Shown: positions 23,151-31,751, counted from the first letter of the stretch. The stretch: 40,286 nucleotides of DNA from Candidatus Obscuribacterales bacterium (GCA_031292355.1 JARLHI010000071.1:1-40286); one strand, 5' to 3'. Program-made: numbers and translations. The notes: generated by a model not told the origin, from the sequence alone.

Positions 23151-23798
23151 TTGATGGCGTTGTTGAATTCTTGCCCTGTGGGTTACATGAAGTCACAGAT
23201 TCGGGAAATAACGGTTGAAGACAATAGCTATATGATCTGCGAGGTTGAACGAACACACCTCAACTACGTCTGCACGAATTGCAAGCAGCAAACTTACTTT
23301 TTGCAACAACTGCCTTTTAAAAGCCGTGGCCAGACCGCCCTCTTTAGCCTGGAGCCGACGACTATACACCGATATCCGTTGTTCCTCCAGGAAGCACACG
23401 AAGCTGTTCCCGATTCGGTGCAAAAATATTTTTTTGAGACTGAGAAGTGCTTTGAAATAGGAGCGTTAAATGGTGCCGCGACTTGCGCTCGGCTCACAGT
23501 CGATGAAATCGGGCGCTTTTTGGAAGCGAAGGGTGGAGATCTAAATGAGCGTCTTAACAAGCTAAAAGAGGCTGGCACCCTTAGTGAAGAAATCGTCTCA
23601 ATCGCCCATGATATAAGGCAACTGGGCAGAAACGGGGCGCATGCAGAATGGACGGATGTGTCGCAAGAGCAAGCAGAAAGCATGATGTTTATGCTTAGAG
23701 AAATTCTCCGCGAGCTCTATATCACACCTTTTGAGCGGGATAAAAGACGCATGACTAATCTAAAGTCGAAGAAGGTGTCGCCAACCTCACAAGTTTAG
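23151..23798 (+). CDS. DUF4145 domain protein
   Basis: The frame from TTG 23151 (ATG 23154) gives 215 residues. Near the N-terminus is a zinc-ribbon-like part: NSCPVGYMKS (the second Cys of the first pair is Val-Gly here) and YVCTNCKQQ. The C-terminal half is typical DUF4145: FFETEKCFEIGALNGAATCA, RLTVDEIGRFLEAKGGDLNE, LNKLKEAGTLSEEIVSIAHD, IRQLGRNGAHAEW, and LREILRELYITP. This helical domain occurs alone and in restriction-type enzymes and is common in defence loci; its role is not settled. The frame is open upstream to about 22986 with plausible sequence, so the true start may be earlier or lost. It is convergent with the caspase-like gene, with 7 bases between stops. Confidence 0.8.
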   Translation: MMALLNSCPVGYMKSQIREITVEDNSYMICEVERTHLNYVCTNCKQQTYFLQQLPFKSRGQTALFSLEPTTIHRYPLFLQEAHEAVPDSVQKYFFETEKCFEIGALNGAATCARLTVDEIGRFLEAKGGDLNERLNKLKEAGTLSEEIVSIAHDIRQLGRNGAHAEWTDVSQEQAESMMFMLREILRELYITPFERDKRRMTNLKSKKVSPTSQV

Positions 23799-23805
23799 GT
23801 GGAGT

Positions 23806-25269
23806 CTAGACTTTCTTCAGGGTGAACGGATGAATGAGCAAATTATGATTGCTGCGCAATTCTTCCAGCGTATCAAAAAGCTGTTCTAGAAGTTCTTCGG
23901 GCGTGCCAGACGAAATGAACTCTAGATTTGTCGGTGAGAATAAGATTTGGCCGCGTTTTGGCACAATTATTCGACACCAGCTAAAGTCGCTGGGTACAAA
24001 AAGTTTAAACGTCGTTTGAAGATTCTTGGATTCGATAATTTCGACAATGTCTTTTATCAACGCCTTTTTATGGCTTATTCTGACACCATCGAAAGTGCTC
24101 TGGAATGCCTGATTGAATTTGGGATTGGTCAATAAAGAGAAGTCGGTCAATTGGGTCAAACGTCTTGAACATTCGACGCTGGCCGGATCATCTTCGTCTT
24201 GCTCAATCGTATATGAGTAATGGAAGCTCGGAGTTATCAAACACCCAGGGTCAGATTCGTCTATCTTGATTTCAGCCCATTTGAACAGGGCGCTTTTACC
24301 GACTCGCTGTCTAATGCTTTCAACGTCAGAATCAATGTCATCGACTGCGCATCTTTGAATGAACTCTCTCGCTTCGCGACTATGTTTCGTCGGCTCACGG
24401 TGCACTCTTTTTGCAAATCCAGATAGCCTCTTGACACTTTCTGTCTCGTTATTTACGAATTCAATATCATTGATATCCGGCGAGGTGTACGCGGCTTTTG
24501 CCGCTAGTAGGCTTTGTACATCAGCGATCAAGAATGTGCTGCTTTGGGCTCCCGCGTACCAGGGAGTTTGAATCGCATTTTGTTCAACCCTGGCCGTCTT
24601 AGGCACTTCTGTTGAAAGATATTGCTGCAGCGACTCACTTGTGAGATATCGACCGCTATCATATGCTCTTGGTGCATTGCCGGTCAGGGCTTGAATCAGA
24701 TGATAAGTCCAAATTCCGTGTCCCAACTTGCTTGAGGACCAAGACAATTCACTGTCTTGACACGCAGAAAATGCTGCGCAGTGTTTTGCTTGAGCAAACA
24801 TTGTCTGAAGTTCTTGTTCTGAAAATCGTTTGTCCAGCTCTCTTGCAGCCGATGCTAATCTCATACCGCTGTGACAAGCATCGATGAAAATCACTCCGTT
24901 GCAGCCGTTGTCCTGAATTTGGTCGTAGAGATATTTGAGCTGAACGCTAGTCCCGACTAGATCGCTTGAATCCAAATCCCAAGCTGTCAAATAGTTATTG
25001 CCACTATCTGCAAACCCATGACCGGCATAGAACACGTAAAAGTTGTCTCCAGGCCCAAGGGACGACAGAATTGTACGAATTTTTGACTCAATTTTGCTTT
25101 TGGTAGCCTGGCTGTTTAACAGCGTTGTAACGGGAATGCACAGCTGATCAAGCGCTGCAGTGATTGCCTTTACGTCGTTTTCAGCCTGGGCTACCTTTGC
25201 GATAGTGCCCTGGTATACTTCTACGCCGATTACAAGTGCCTGTTTCTTAACTTGCGGCTGATTCTGCAT
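23806..25269 (-). CDS. Caspase-like peptidase (C14, orthocaspase) with unknown C-terminal domain
   Basis: The 487-residue protein begins with a caspase fold (about 8-245): KKQALVIGVEVYQG, AENDVKAITAALDQLCIPVT, DNFYVFYAGHGFADSG with catalytic H84, and NGVIFIDACHSGM with catalytic C132, followed by FSACQDSELSW and GHGIWTYHLIQALTG. Residues 260-487 are an unassigned mixed alpha/beta domain with a charged linker. There is no signal peptide. Bacterial caspase-like proteins often act in cell-suicide or anti-phage circuits, cutting partner proteins after sensing damage. The neighbouring DUF4145 gene and the deoxyribosyltransferase/TIR-like module give a defence-like setting. The start ATG lacks a strong Shine-Dalgarno. 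Confidence 0.9.
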   Translation of the reverse strand: MQNQPQVKKQALVIGVEVYQGTIAKVAQAENDVKAITAALDQLCIPVTTLLNSQATKSKIESKIRTILSSLGPGDNFYVFYAGHGFADSGNNYLTAWDLDSSDLVGTSVQLKYLYDQIQDNGCNGVIFIDACHSGMRLASAARELDKRFSEQELQTMFAQAKHCAAFSACQDSELSWSSSKLGHGIWTYHLIQALTGNAPRAYDSGRYLTSESLQQYLSTEVPKTARVEQNAIQTPWYAGAQSSTFLIADVQSLLAAKAAYTSPDINDIEFVNNETESVKRLSGFAKRVHREPTKHSREAREFIQRCAVDDIDSDVESIRQRVGKSALFKWAEIKIDESDPGCLITPSFHYSYTIEQDEDDPASVECSRRLTQLTDFSLLTNPKFNQAFQSTFDGVRISHKKALIKDIVEIIESKNLQTTFKLFVPSDFSWCRIIVPKRGQILFSPTNLEFISSGTPEELLEQLFDTLEELRSNHNLLIHPFTLKKV

Positions 25270-25658
25270 TTTTCGACCTTTTCAAACTTTTGGCGTTGAT
25301 TAACTGCAAAGTTTGACAGTTAGTTTAGTGGAGATCAAATCAAAGCCTGACATCACACCTAAAGCCCTTAAAACGCTTCGGATTAAGCTGGGTGTACAAC
25401 TGATGCTGAATGTTTTTATGCCCCATGTAGCCGTGTATAGCATTTGTATCGACACCTTCTGAAGTCCTTAGATGGTTGAATGAGCAGATAAACGTTTCGT
25501 GTAAAACCGACAAATTTGATAGTCTGATAATGATAATTATGCCTCATTCATGGTCGACACTAGCTGTCTCTAATTCGCAGCGCGAATGAGCTTCACCGGT
25601 GTGAGAAGATTGCTGGTAGGTAATTTCAAAGCTCATACCTTGCGGAAGGACTACAATT
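25270..25658. other. Gap between the caspase-like gene and the immunity-like gene
   Basis: These 389 bases contain no supported gene. The plus strand at 25330-25400 reads EIKSKPDITPKALKTLRIKL in one frame, which faintly recalls the start of an XRE domain but ends quickly. Promoters for both divergent genes must lie here; GATAATGATAATTATG near 25525-25541 is a plausible AT-rich promoter element. Confidence 0.3.
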
Positions 25659-26129
25659 ATGCAAGATCTCTACAATCGAGTCGTAGCATTAATTGGAAAA
25701 TCTGGTGAAGATTTAGAAGTCAGATTATTTCTCGAAGAGCTAAAGGAAATGCCAATTCCGGTCGGTTCAATGAGCTGCTTTCCAGTTTCTGGTTTTTATC
25801 TGAGTCGTCGATTTGCGATCATCTCAGGCGCTTTATTTCCTCTTAAAACGCCTGCTGTTGAGGCTGGTACAATTCTTCCTTTTAGTGGTGTACTGCCATT
25901 CGGCATTGCTGTCTCAGACAATAAACACATAGTACTAACGAAAATTGGTTTAAAGCCGATAGGGTCTCAGACGCCCATTAAGAAAGTTGTTACGCGGGAC
26001 GAATGCCACCAGAATGTTGATACATTCGAACTTCCTAATTCGTTGATTTTAGAAGTAAGTTACGATTCTGCTGGAAACAGTCTTGCAGCACTATTAATTC
26101 GTCCGTCTGTGAAAGATTTGAGGAACTAG
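25659..26129 (+). CDS. Immunity-protein-like small protein
   Basis: ATG 25659 follows GGAAGGA at 8 bases; the protein has 156 residues. Helix 1 (LYNRVVALIGKSGEDLEVRL FLEEL) is followed by beta strands: SGFYLSRRFAIISGALFPLK, then FSGVLPFGIAVSDNKHIVL, TKIGLKPIG, and LILEVSYDSAGNSLAALLIR. The LPFGI...SDNKHIVLTKIG pattern (LPfGl..sds...v..kLG) is frequent in small proteins next to polymorphic toxins. No toxin gene lies directly beside it; the following genes are decayed. It may be an orphan immunity gene. Confidence 0.6.
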   Translation: MQDLYNRVVALIGKSGEDLEVRLFLEELKEMPIPVGSMSCFPVSGFYLSRRFAIISGALFPLKTPAVEAGTILPFSGVLPFGIAVSDNKHIVLTKIGLKPIGSQTPIKKVVTRDECHQNVDTFELPNSLILEVSYDSAGNSLAALLIRPSVKDLRN

Positions 26130-26130
26130 T

Positions 26131-26499
26131 GCTGGACTGGAAACCTCAGTGTCAGAGCTTTTGAAGTACGGGAAGATGCTGCATATGCAGATGCAAGAAG
26201 ATCAAGTCCAAAAGTCTTGTGATATGTACATGATAGAAGTGCCCAGGTTGGTACGTCGTGCTTTTGCTTTTCCACGCAGCTACCGCGATGACGCAGCTGT
26301 TTTCCGATTTGAGATCGTCGATACGTAAGCTAAGAACATCACATTGCTTTCGTCAAAGGGCGCGCAGGATTATGTCGACAATGCCAAAATAGCAATTGAG
26401 CACACAACATTCAGAGAAAACCCATTTCAGCCTGACACCATTTTTGAATGTAGGTTTGAAACAAATCAAGTCACTGCAGTGGTAGTTGACCAAGTCTGA
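26131..26499 (+). pseudogene. Decayed gene with one internal stop
   Basis: A continuous frame from 26131 to the stop at 26497-26499 reads KYGKMLHMQMQEDQVQKSCD, FAFPRSYRDDAAVFRFEIVD, then a TAA at 26326, and KGAQDYVDNAKIAIEHTTFR then FQPDTIFECRFETNQVTAVV. The C-terminal part resembles small secreted domains of the pattern aI..t.Fr..p..dt.fec.F. No start codon with Shine-Dalgarno is found. One nonsense mutation and loss of the 5' end seem to have killed it. Confidence 0.5.
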
Positions 26500-26593
26500 A
26501 CAATAAATTCTGTTACGGTCAATGGGTTGCCTACTCGCGCACCGGGTGACCGAGATGATTTCAGATATAAAAACCGAGAAAGGAGCAGTCTTT

Positions 26594-27005
26594 ATGATTC
26601 GAATTTTGTCCGGCATGTTTTGTTTTATCCTCGCCGTAATTCTTTTGCAACCTGCGCAAGCCAGGAGATTCAAACGGCTATTTTTCGAGAGCAAAGCTCT
26701 ACCATGAAACTAAGAATTGGACAAAAGCTATTGCCGATTGTACGTCTGCGCTTTCTAACTGCAAGGATGGCGTTCAAGAAGTGAATATTCTCGAACTGCG
26801 CAGCGCTTGCTACGAGAGCGCTGCGCAAAAAGATAAAGCTTTAGCTGATGCTCAATTAGCCTATCGATACGAATACTTTTCTGGATGGCTAAGCTCAGTC
26901 GATTCAGTTGCTCGCATAAAACGCTTGACCGGCAAAGAGCCGCCTGTACCAGTCGTTTCAAAAGAAAAATCAGCAGTTGTTTTAGAGAAAAATCAAAATG
27001 ATTGA
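26594..27005 (+). pseudogene. Secreted TPR-like protein, frameshifted
   Basis: ATG 26594 with AGGAG encodes a signal peptide (RILSGMFCFILAVILLQPAQA). Around 26655-26675 the coding moves to another frame: DSNGYFSRAKLYHETKNWTK, AIADCTSALSNCKDGVQEVN, ILELRSACYESAAQKDKALA, DAQLAYRYEYFSGWLSSVDS. These are TPR-type helices (AIADCTSAL; KALADAQLA). One indel joins the halves; either the gene is a pseudogene, there is a sequencing error, or a programmed shift occurs. Its stop overlaps the next start by 8 bases. Confidence 0.65.
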
Positions 27006-27390
27006 CTCATTGAATGGGCAATGGACAAAAGCTGAGATCTCAGCAGCGTGCGGTCAAAAGCTGGGAGTCGCAAATCATCACAACTGGAACGTAGTGCCAG
27101 TAGAACCAAAGACAAATACCTTTTGGGGAGCAGGGATAAGTGATGACGAGAAAAGAATTATCGTTGACTGGTCATCAGACCAGTGTGCTATCAGCAGAGA
27201 TTCACTGAAAGTGTGCTTTGGAGATGGCAAATTCATACCAGCCCGGATGGATGGATGCCTGGGCTACCCGCCTTGGCTTGTCTTTGAACGCCCATGGGGC
27301 CGCATTGTTTGTATGATGGGAGAATCTCCGTACAAGAAAGAAGGTCTTGTAGAGAGCGTTAGTTTTGAAAAGAAGCCCCAAAAACCGTAG
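26998..27390 (+). CDS. Hypothetical protein, 130 residues
   Basis: ATG 26998 lies inside the end of the TPR-like gene (8-base overlap), so translation is coupled. The protein reads NGQWTKAEISAACGQKLGVA, TNTFWGAGISDDEKRIIVDW, PWLVFERPWGRIVCMMGESP, LVESVSFEKK. It is Trp-rich and probably beta-rich, without signal peptide. Family not recognised. The overlap suggests it works with the TPR-like protein, which is itself frameshifted. Confidence 0.55.
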   Translation: MIDSLNGQWTKAEISAACGQKLGVANHHNWNVVPVEPKTNTFWGAGISDDEKRIIVDWSSDQCAISRDSLKVCFGDGKFIPARMDGCLGYPPWLVFERPWGRIVCMMGESPYKKEGLVESVSFEKKPQKP

Positions 27391-27768
27391 TTTTGAATCG
27401 CTTTTTCAATGAGTCTCATATCTCAATGTTATGTTGCTTTTTCATAGCGCCACTTTTACAACAAGCGTCCGGTCTCTTAGCATGTCACCACTTTTTGCGC
27501 TATGTTCGAGGTGCACCGCTGGTGGTGATTTCGGTAATGCACTATCGTAAGCGGGTACCCCCTATTTGTTCCACTTTTTGTTTTTCAAACCCTTGACTCG
27601 GGAGCCAGCTTGATTAAAAGGCTTCGCCCGGCCATGCATCGGAATCTAACATGATCGATAATAAGGTCAACAAGCAAATAGCGCCCAACTGTGCACTTCG
27701 TTTTTTATGCTCGGGTTTCTGGGTTGCTTATCATCTGGGTATATTGAAAATCTCTGAATGGTTTTTCT
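27391..27768. promoter_or_regulatory. Upstream region of the toxin-like gene with a conserved box
   Basis: This 378-base gap has no gene. At 27735-27748 it carries CTGGGTATATTGAA, the same 14-mer found before the family relic at 13639. The ATG follows 20 bases later without a Shine-Dalgarno sequence. TATATT could be the -10 element; a TTGCTT at 27724 is too close for a normal -35, so the promoter may be of the extended -10 or activator-dependent kind. Confidence 0.45.
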
Positions 27769-29247
27769 ATGTCGACCAAAGATGGCAACGATTCTAATGA
27801 GAAACTGGCAGCTAGCAAGTGTGCAAAGCTCGAATCCGCTGACGCCTTGAAAGCAAGAAATGCTAGCGGGCAGACGATGTCTGTTAACGAAAAACAAAGA
27901 ACTAATGCAAGCGATGGGTCGCTTAGAGATAAAGCAAAGCCTATCGCCGAACAAGATGACAGTATTCAGATTATGGGGATGGCAGGCGTTGCCGCTTCTC
28001 GCAAAAACAAACTTAGTGAAAAAGATCTGTCGCTTAAAGATCCCGCTACCAGAAGTGTTGATGTAAGAGAACTACTGGCCAAGCCAGATAAGACAGCTCA
28101 AGCACTCGTCGAGGAGTTTGGGCGGGTTACTAACATGCCCGCTGGAGCCGCTCGCGATGCTGATTTGGCAAGAGTTCAAGAACTCGCGGATAAAACATAT
28201 GGGCGCGGTAAATATGCGCCAGGCAAAGATGATTCTGCAACGGCTACGTCTTATAAGGATCTGCACATACATGAAGCTCCAGCACGCAATGCAGGTACTG
28301 AGATTCCGTCGGTGCCGGCAAGCCTGAAGGGTAACAACAAAACGATTTTAAACGTTCAAATTTCAAATGTGCCCGAAGTCAGCCAGGCTGTAACTCTTGA
28401 TGATGTGAGCCAGTACGCGGCAACAACATTTGCAGAAGGGGCTAAAGTCTCTCACGATAGTGCAGCGACGGTGATAAACAAATTGTCTGGTGATTCTTAT
28501 GCTGTCAACAACTTTACGGTGTTGGCAATTACAGGTATTGGCGATCATTTTGCTCAAAGCCCTAATCAACTGAATCAAGACGTGAGCAACGCTGCGTCGC
28601 GTATTGCAGACGGTCTTGCTGTGCCAATGACTCCTGAAGAACGCGCCAAAAAAGCTGGCGCTATGATGCCAATGTTCATACCTGGTAACGAAGGGCAAAT
28701 GCCTGAAAAGGAGGCAGTCGAGCCACTTGCGCAACGTCTTCAAGCAAACGAAGCGCTGAGAAACAGCTCTCAGTTCGCTAAAGACATGGAAAAAGTTGGT
28801 GTTACCGAAGAGCAAATTGCTCACATGTTTGATAAGTCGTGTCCTTTGGGGTTTAAAGACGCAGAGCAATTTGCTCAATTCAAATCCGAACTCAGTAAGA
28901 CTTTATGTGAGAGTGGGCTGGAGGATGCAACGATCGGAATGAAGGGAACTTCTACTACTTTCTACTCGGAAAGCATCTATAAAAAACTGGGTCATCATTT
29001 TGATGCTTTGCCCAAGCCATCCGATTGCGATCTCGATATCTCCAGTTCAACGCTGGTGAAACGTATGCAGGACTTTGGTTTTGAGCCCACCCCTGATGCA
29101 GGAGTATACAAAGCAAGACATGTGCTTGGTGCGTTTCCACCATTGGAAGAATTTTGCAATAAATGGGCAAGGACACTCCAAAGACCTGTCAATATTGTTG
29201 GTTATCCTTTGCCCCGCCCCCGAGCCGCTACTGACTATATTTGGTGA
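27769..29247 (+). CDS. Putative polymorphic toxin with nucleotidyltransferase-like C-terminus
   Basis: The 492-residue protein has three parts. Residues 1-75 are polar and disordered (LKARNASGQTM; QRTNASDGSLRDKAKPIAEQ; DDSIQIMGMAG) and recur as a relic at 13675. Residues 85-370 are Ala-rich and helical, with FTVLAITGIGDHF and a run FIPGNEGQMPEKEAVEPLAQ. Residues about 365-480 look like a minimal nucleotidyltransferase: helix EQFAQFKSELSKTL, ATIGMKGTSTTFYS (GTS near 393 in place of the usual GS), and LPKPSDCDLDISS (D419, D421), the typical hDhDh metal motif. No signal peptide. Toxins of this type modify tRNA or proteins with nucleotides. The short gene 3 bases downstream fits an immunity gene. 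The toxin role is inferred from this layout. Confidence 0.65.
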   Translation: MSTKDGNDSNEKLAASKCAKLESADALKARNASGQTMSVNEKQRTNASDGSLRDKAKPIAEQDDSIQIMGMAGVAASRKNKLSEKDLSLKDPATRSVDVRELLAKPDKTAQALVEEFGRVTNMPAGAARDADLARVQELADKTYGRGKYAPGKDDSATATSYKDLHIHEAPARNAGTEIPSVPASLKGNNKTILNVQISNVPEVSQAVTLDDVSQYAATTFAEGAKVSHDSAATVINKLSGDSYAVNNFTVLAITGIGDHFAQSPNQLNQDVSNAASRIADGLAVPMTPEERAKKAGAMMPMFIPGNEGQMPEKEAVEPLAQRLQANEALRNSSQFAKDMEKVGVTEEQIAHMFDKSCPLGFKDAEQFAQFKSELSKTLCESGLEDATIGMKGTSTTFYSESIYKKLGHHFDALPKPSDCDLDISSSTLVKRMQDFGFEPTPDAGVYKARHVLGAFPPLEEFCNKWARTLQRPVNIVGYPLPRPRAATDYIW

Positions 29248-29250
29248 AAC

Positions 29251-29598
29251 ATGAACGATTACATTCTGATAGAACTAAGTGCCAAAATGTCTGAAGAAGC
29301 AATGCTCGCTAGCTTACGGGCGTCTTTTCCTGAGTTTTCCTGGAGACTCGGTGATAGCGAATACGAGGGCTTACATATTCATGGAACAAATGAGGACCAA
29401 GTTGAATTTGAAATCTGGTACGAAGACAAACCGCCTGGCGGCTACATCTCCTTTAGATCAGCTTGGAAAGATGTAGCAAACAGAGAAGAAAAGAAAGCGG
29501 TTATGTATGAATCTTTCCAGCAGAGGCTATCACCGGCGTTCGACATCATTAATGCACAAGGAGTCGAGCACGAAAAACCGCATAAGCTAACAAAATGA
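29251..29598 (+). CDS. Putative immunity protein
   Basis: ATG 29251 lies 3 bases behind the toxin-like gene, which means tight cotranscription. The 115-residue acidic protein reads NDYILIELSAKMSEEAMLAS, FPEFSWRLGDSEYEGLHIHG, DQVEFEIWYEDKPPGGYISF, then VMYESFQQRLSPAFDI. It alternates helix and strand, like small alpha/beta immunity proteins. No known family is recognised. Its size, acidity and position behind a C-terminal effector-type domain are what suggest immunity. Confidence 0.6.
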   Translation: MNDYILIELSAKMSEEAMLASLRASFPEFSWRLGDSEYEGLHIHGTNEDQVEFEIWYEDKPPGGYISFRSAWKDVANREEKKAVMYESFQQRLSPAFDIINAQGVEHEKPHKLTK

Positions 29599-29701
29599 GT
29601 GATGAGAAAATGGATGATTAATTGTCGATTGACGTGCAATCGAAATCAGACTCTAAATCAACGTTAGATCTGTAAAATTGGTCGGTCATTTGGAGGTGCC
29701 G

Positions 29702-30793
29702 ATGTCTGTAAAGTTTGTCAGTGTTGTGCTGCTGTTTCTGATCGTGAGCTGCGGATTGCCCATATTTGATGCGCAGGGACCGAGTGTGGTCTATGCGCAA
29801 TCCCAGTCAAGAGCTGGCGAGAAAAGCGTGCTCCAAACGGGCAAGGTGGCAAAGGCTGTCTGGTTAGTGCCATTGCATGATTTCGAAGAGATGTTTGCCG
29901 GCGACGCACCCCGCAACGAGTGGGACAGAGTTGCCCGTCACGTGAATGTCGTGAGGTTTAACGCCGGCTACATCAAAAAGCTTCCAGAGGACGTGCTTGT
30001 CAAAATCATCAATGATTTGAAGTCCAGGAATATTGCAGTCGGCATGGTCGTGCTGGCACTCAACTGGGTCGGTCAGGAGCCCTGCGGCAAAGGCGTAGAA
30101 GGCTATGGTGATCCTGGCATGGCGAAAAATGTGATTGCCAAAATCAAGGCGGCAGGCGGCACCATCGATTACATTGAGATGGACGAACCTCTCTATTTTC
30201 ACCGCTACTGGAACGGCAAAGACTGCTGTCACGGCTCTATTGAAAATACCGCCCAACGCACTGCGCAGATAATCAAAATCTACAAAGATGCTTTTCCAAA
30301 TGCTGTAATTGGCGATGTAGAACCGTTTCCGGCAGTAAGCAACCAGCCGCACTGGAAGACCGATTATGCGCAATGGGTAAAGGCCTTTCAAAGGCAATCT
30401 GGCACATCATTGTCCTTTCTCCACTTGGACTTTGCCTGGGGGAATTCTGCTATTTCGACTGGTGCCAACCATGCGCCCAACCGCCCCGCGATCCAAGCTC
30501 TGGCACTGGACGTGGCTAGCGTCGCCAGGGCTAATGGCTTACAAGTGGGCATGATTTACAATGGTGAGGCCACCGCTAAAAGTGACAGTGAATGGGTGGA
30601 GATGGCAAAGAGGCACATGAATTGTATCGAAGACTCTGGTGCCGCTCCCGAACAAGCTATCATTGAAACATGGAACAAAACTGGAGCAGGTGTCTTTCGT
30701 CCTGCCAATCTTTTGCCAGTGAGTGATTCCGGCTCGCTCGGTAGTCTGGTGCAATATTACACAACGCAGTTTAATAAGCCCAGCGGTCGTTGA
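29702..30793 (+). CDS. Secreted TIM-barrel-like protein
   Basis: ATG 29702 follows GGAGG by 6 bases and is preferred over 29678; 363 residues. A signal peptide (VKFVSVVLLFLIVSCGLPIF, the mature form probably begins after VYAQ) leads into an alpha/beta barrel: KAVWLVPLHDFEEM, HVNVVRFNAGYIKKLPEDV, GMVVLALNWVGQEP, GGTIDYIEMDEPLYFHRYW, AVIGDVEPFPAVS, LSFLHLDFAWGNSA, LQVGMIYNGEA and AIIETWNKTG. The acidic residues in IEMDEPL and IETWN sit at barrel-strand ends as in glycoside hydrolases. The exact family is not identified. It is likely an exported carbohydrate-active or carbohydrate-binding protein. Confidence 0.7.
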   Translation: MSVKFVSVVLLFLIVSCGLPIFDAQGPSVVYAQSQSRAGEKSVLQTGKVAKAVWLVPLHDFEEMFAGDAPRNEWDRVARHVNVVRFNAGYIKKLPEDVLVKIINDLKSRNIAVGMVVLALNWVGQEPCGKGVEGYGDPGMAKNVIAKIKAAGGTIDYIEMDEPLYFHRYWNGKDCCHGSIENTAQRTAQIIKIYKDAFPNAVIGDVEPFPAVSNQPHWKTDYAQWVKAFQRQSGTSLSFLHLDFAWGNSAISTGANHAPNRPAIQALALDVASVARANGLQVGMIYNGEATAKSDSEWVEMAKRHMNCIEDSGAAPEQAIIETWNKTGAGVFRPANLLPVSDSGSLGSLVQYYTTQFNKPSGR

Positions 30794-31016
30794 TGCCTGG
30801 CCCAGCTCGCTAAAAGTCGGCAATTTAATGCACCAGACAGGTATAAAACAATAAGACAAAGAACGAATTCTTGACGACAGTCAGCCAAGCGATTTCTTGG
30901 TTGGCGCAATCGTGAAAATGTAGGTGGCCCATCGCGTCGCTTGAGCCGAGAACTTCTTAGGCGACGAGGCAAAGAACTAGGCGCATCATTTATGGTGCCC
31001 AGCAAAAAAGAAGAGG

Positions 31017-31667
31017 CTAAATAACTGTTTTGGGTAAATTATGCAACTGCCAAAAAGCGCCGGCCATACTTTTGGCATGCTTTTTTATCTCTAAATCAGA
31101 TGGGATATGTATTCTGTTCAAGGCCCGCTCAAAGATCGAACTACGCAGCATCCCCTCATAAATAAGAGCATCGGCGTGGCTACGATCTGCGCTAAGACCT
31201 CCTTCAGCTGTCATCGACTGCAAATAAGCGGTTAGTAGTTTTGTCCGCCCCGAAGCTATATTTTCATCATATAGCCGCCCCAGTTCGGGAAAACGCGCTG
31301 ATTCTGCGGTAACCACGCGATAAAGAGCGAGATGATCAGCCGATAGTAAATGCTGCAAATACAAGATGCCGGCCTGCTCCAGACCTTTAACGCTTTTATC
31401 CTTGTACCAGGCAAACTTTAAGGCGAGCTCCTCATGGCTGCGAGCTTTTGTAAACAGCCCATCATCAGCGCAGGCAGAAACCATAATTGCCTGGAAGAGC
31501 TGCTCTTTATTGCCGAAATGGCTGTAGACAGTCTTCACCGAAACTTTGGCCTGCGCGGCAAGTGCGTCCATTGACGTATTGGAGTAGCCCTCGTTCAAAA
31601 AGCAATGCCTTGCCGCCTCGAGGATTACATCTTCTTTGAGGGGCTTGTCGCTATTTTTTTGCGCCAT
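31017..31667 (-). CDS. TetR-family transcriptional regulator
   Basis: ATG 31667 gives 216 residues (a GTG at 31688 would add 7). The N-terminal HTH is clear: VILEAARHCFLNEGYSNTSM, DALAAQAKVSVKTVYSHFGN, KEQLFQAIM. The C-terminal ligand domain is of the TetR_C type (LAGILYLQHLL-like helices; LALYRVVTAESARFPELGRL). It faces a reductase gene at 31793. The shared region holds two strong palindromes, so it most likely represses itself and the reductase. Confidence 0.93.
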   Translation of the reverse strand: MAQKNSDKPLKEDVILEAARHCFLNEGYSNTSMDALAAQAKVSVKTVYSHFGNKEQLFQAIMVSACADDGLFTKARSHEELALKFAWYKDKSVKGLEQAGILYLQHLLSADHLALYRVVTAESARFPELGRLYDENIASGRTKLLTAYLQSMTAEGGLSADRSHADALIYEGMLRSSIFERALNRIHIPSDLEIKKHAKSMAGAFWQLHNLPKTVI

Positions 31668-31709
31668 CGATTGAATCGGCCCTTTCACAAAACTAAAGGA
31701 GTGATCAAA

Positions 31710-31751
31710 TACTACAACGACCGTTGTAGTATGAGTACAACGATCGTTGTA
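31710..31751. promoter_or_regulatory. Two palindromic TetR operators
   Basis: Operator 1 (31710-31731) has the arms TACTACAACG and CGTTGTAGTA around a 2-base centre. Operator 2 (31736-31751) is the perfect 16-mer TACAACGATCGTTGTA. Their centres are 23 bases apart, i.e. about two helical turns. Both share the ACAACG/CGTTGT half-site. They lie between the divergent TetR and reductase starts, the place expected for autoregulation. Confidence 0.85.

Noticed and set aside
28363..28878. Long minus-strand open frame (171 residues)
   Set aside because: It lies entirely inside the toxin-like gene on the opposite strand; its composition (Cys-, Arg-, His-rich) looks like an antisense shadow.
29864..30397. 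Minus-strand frame of 177 residues
   Set aside because: Shadow of the secreted TIM-barrel-like gene; no start signal or domain.
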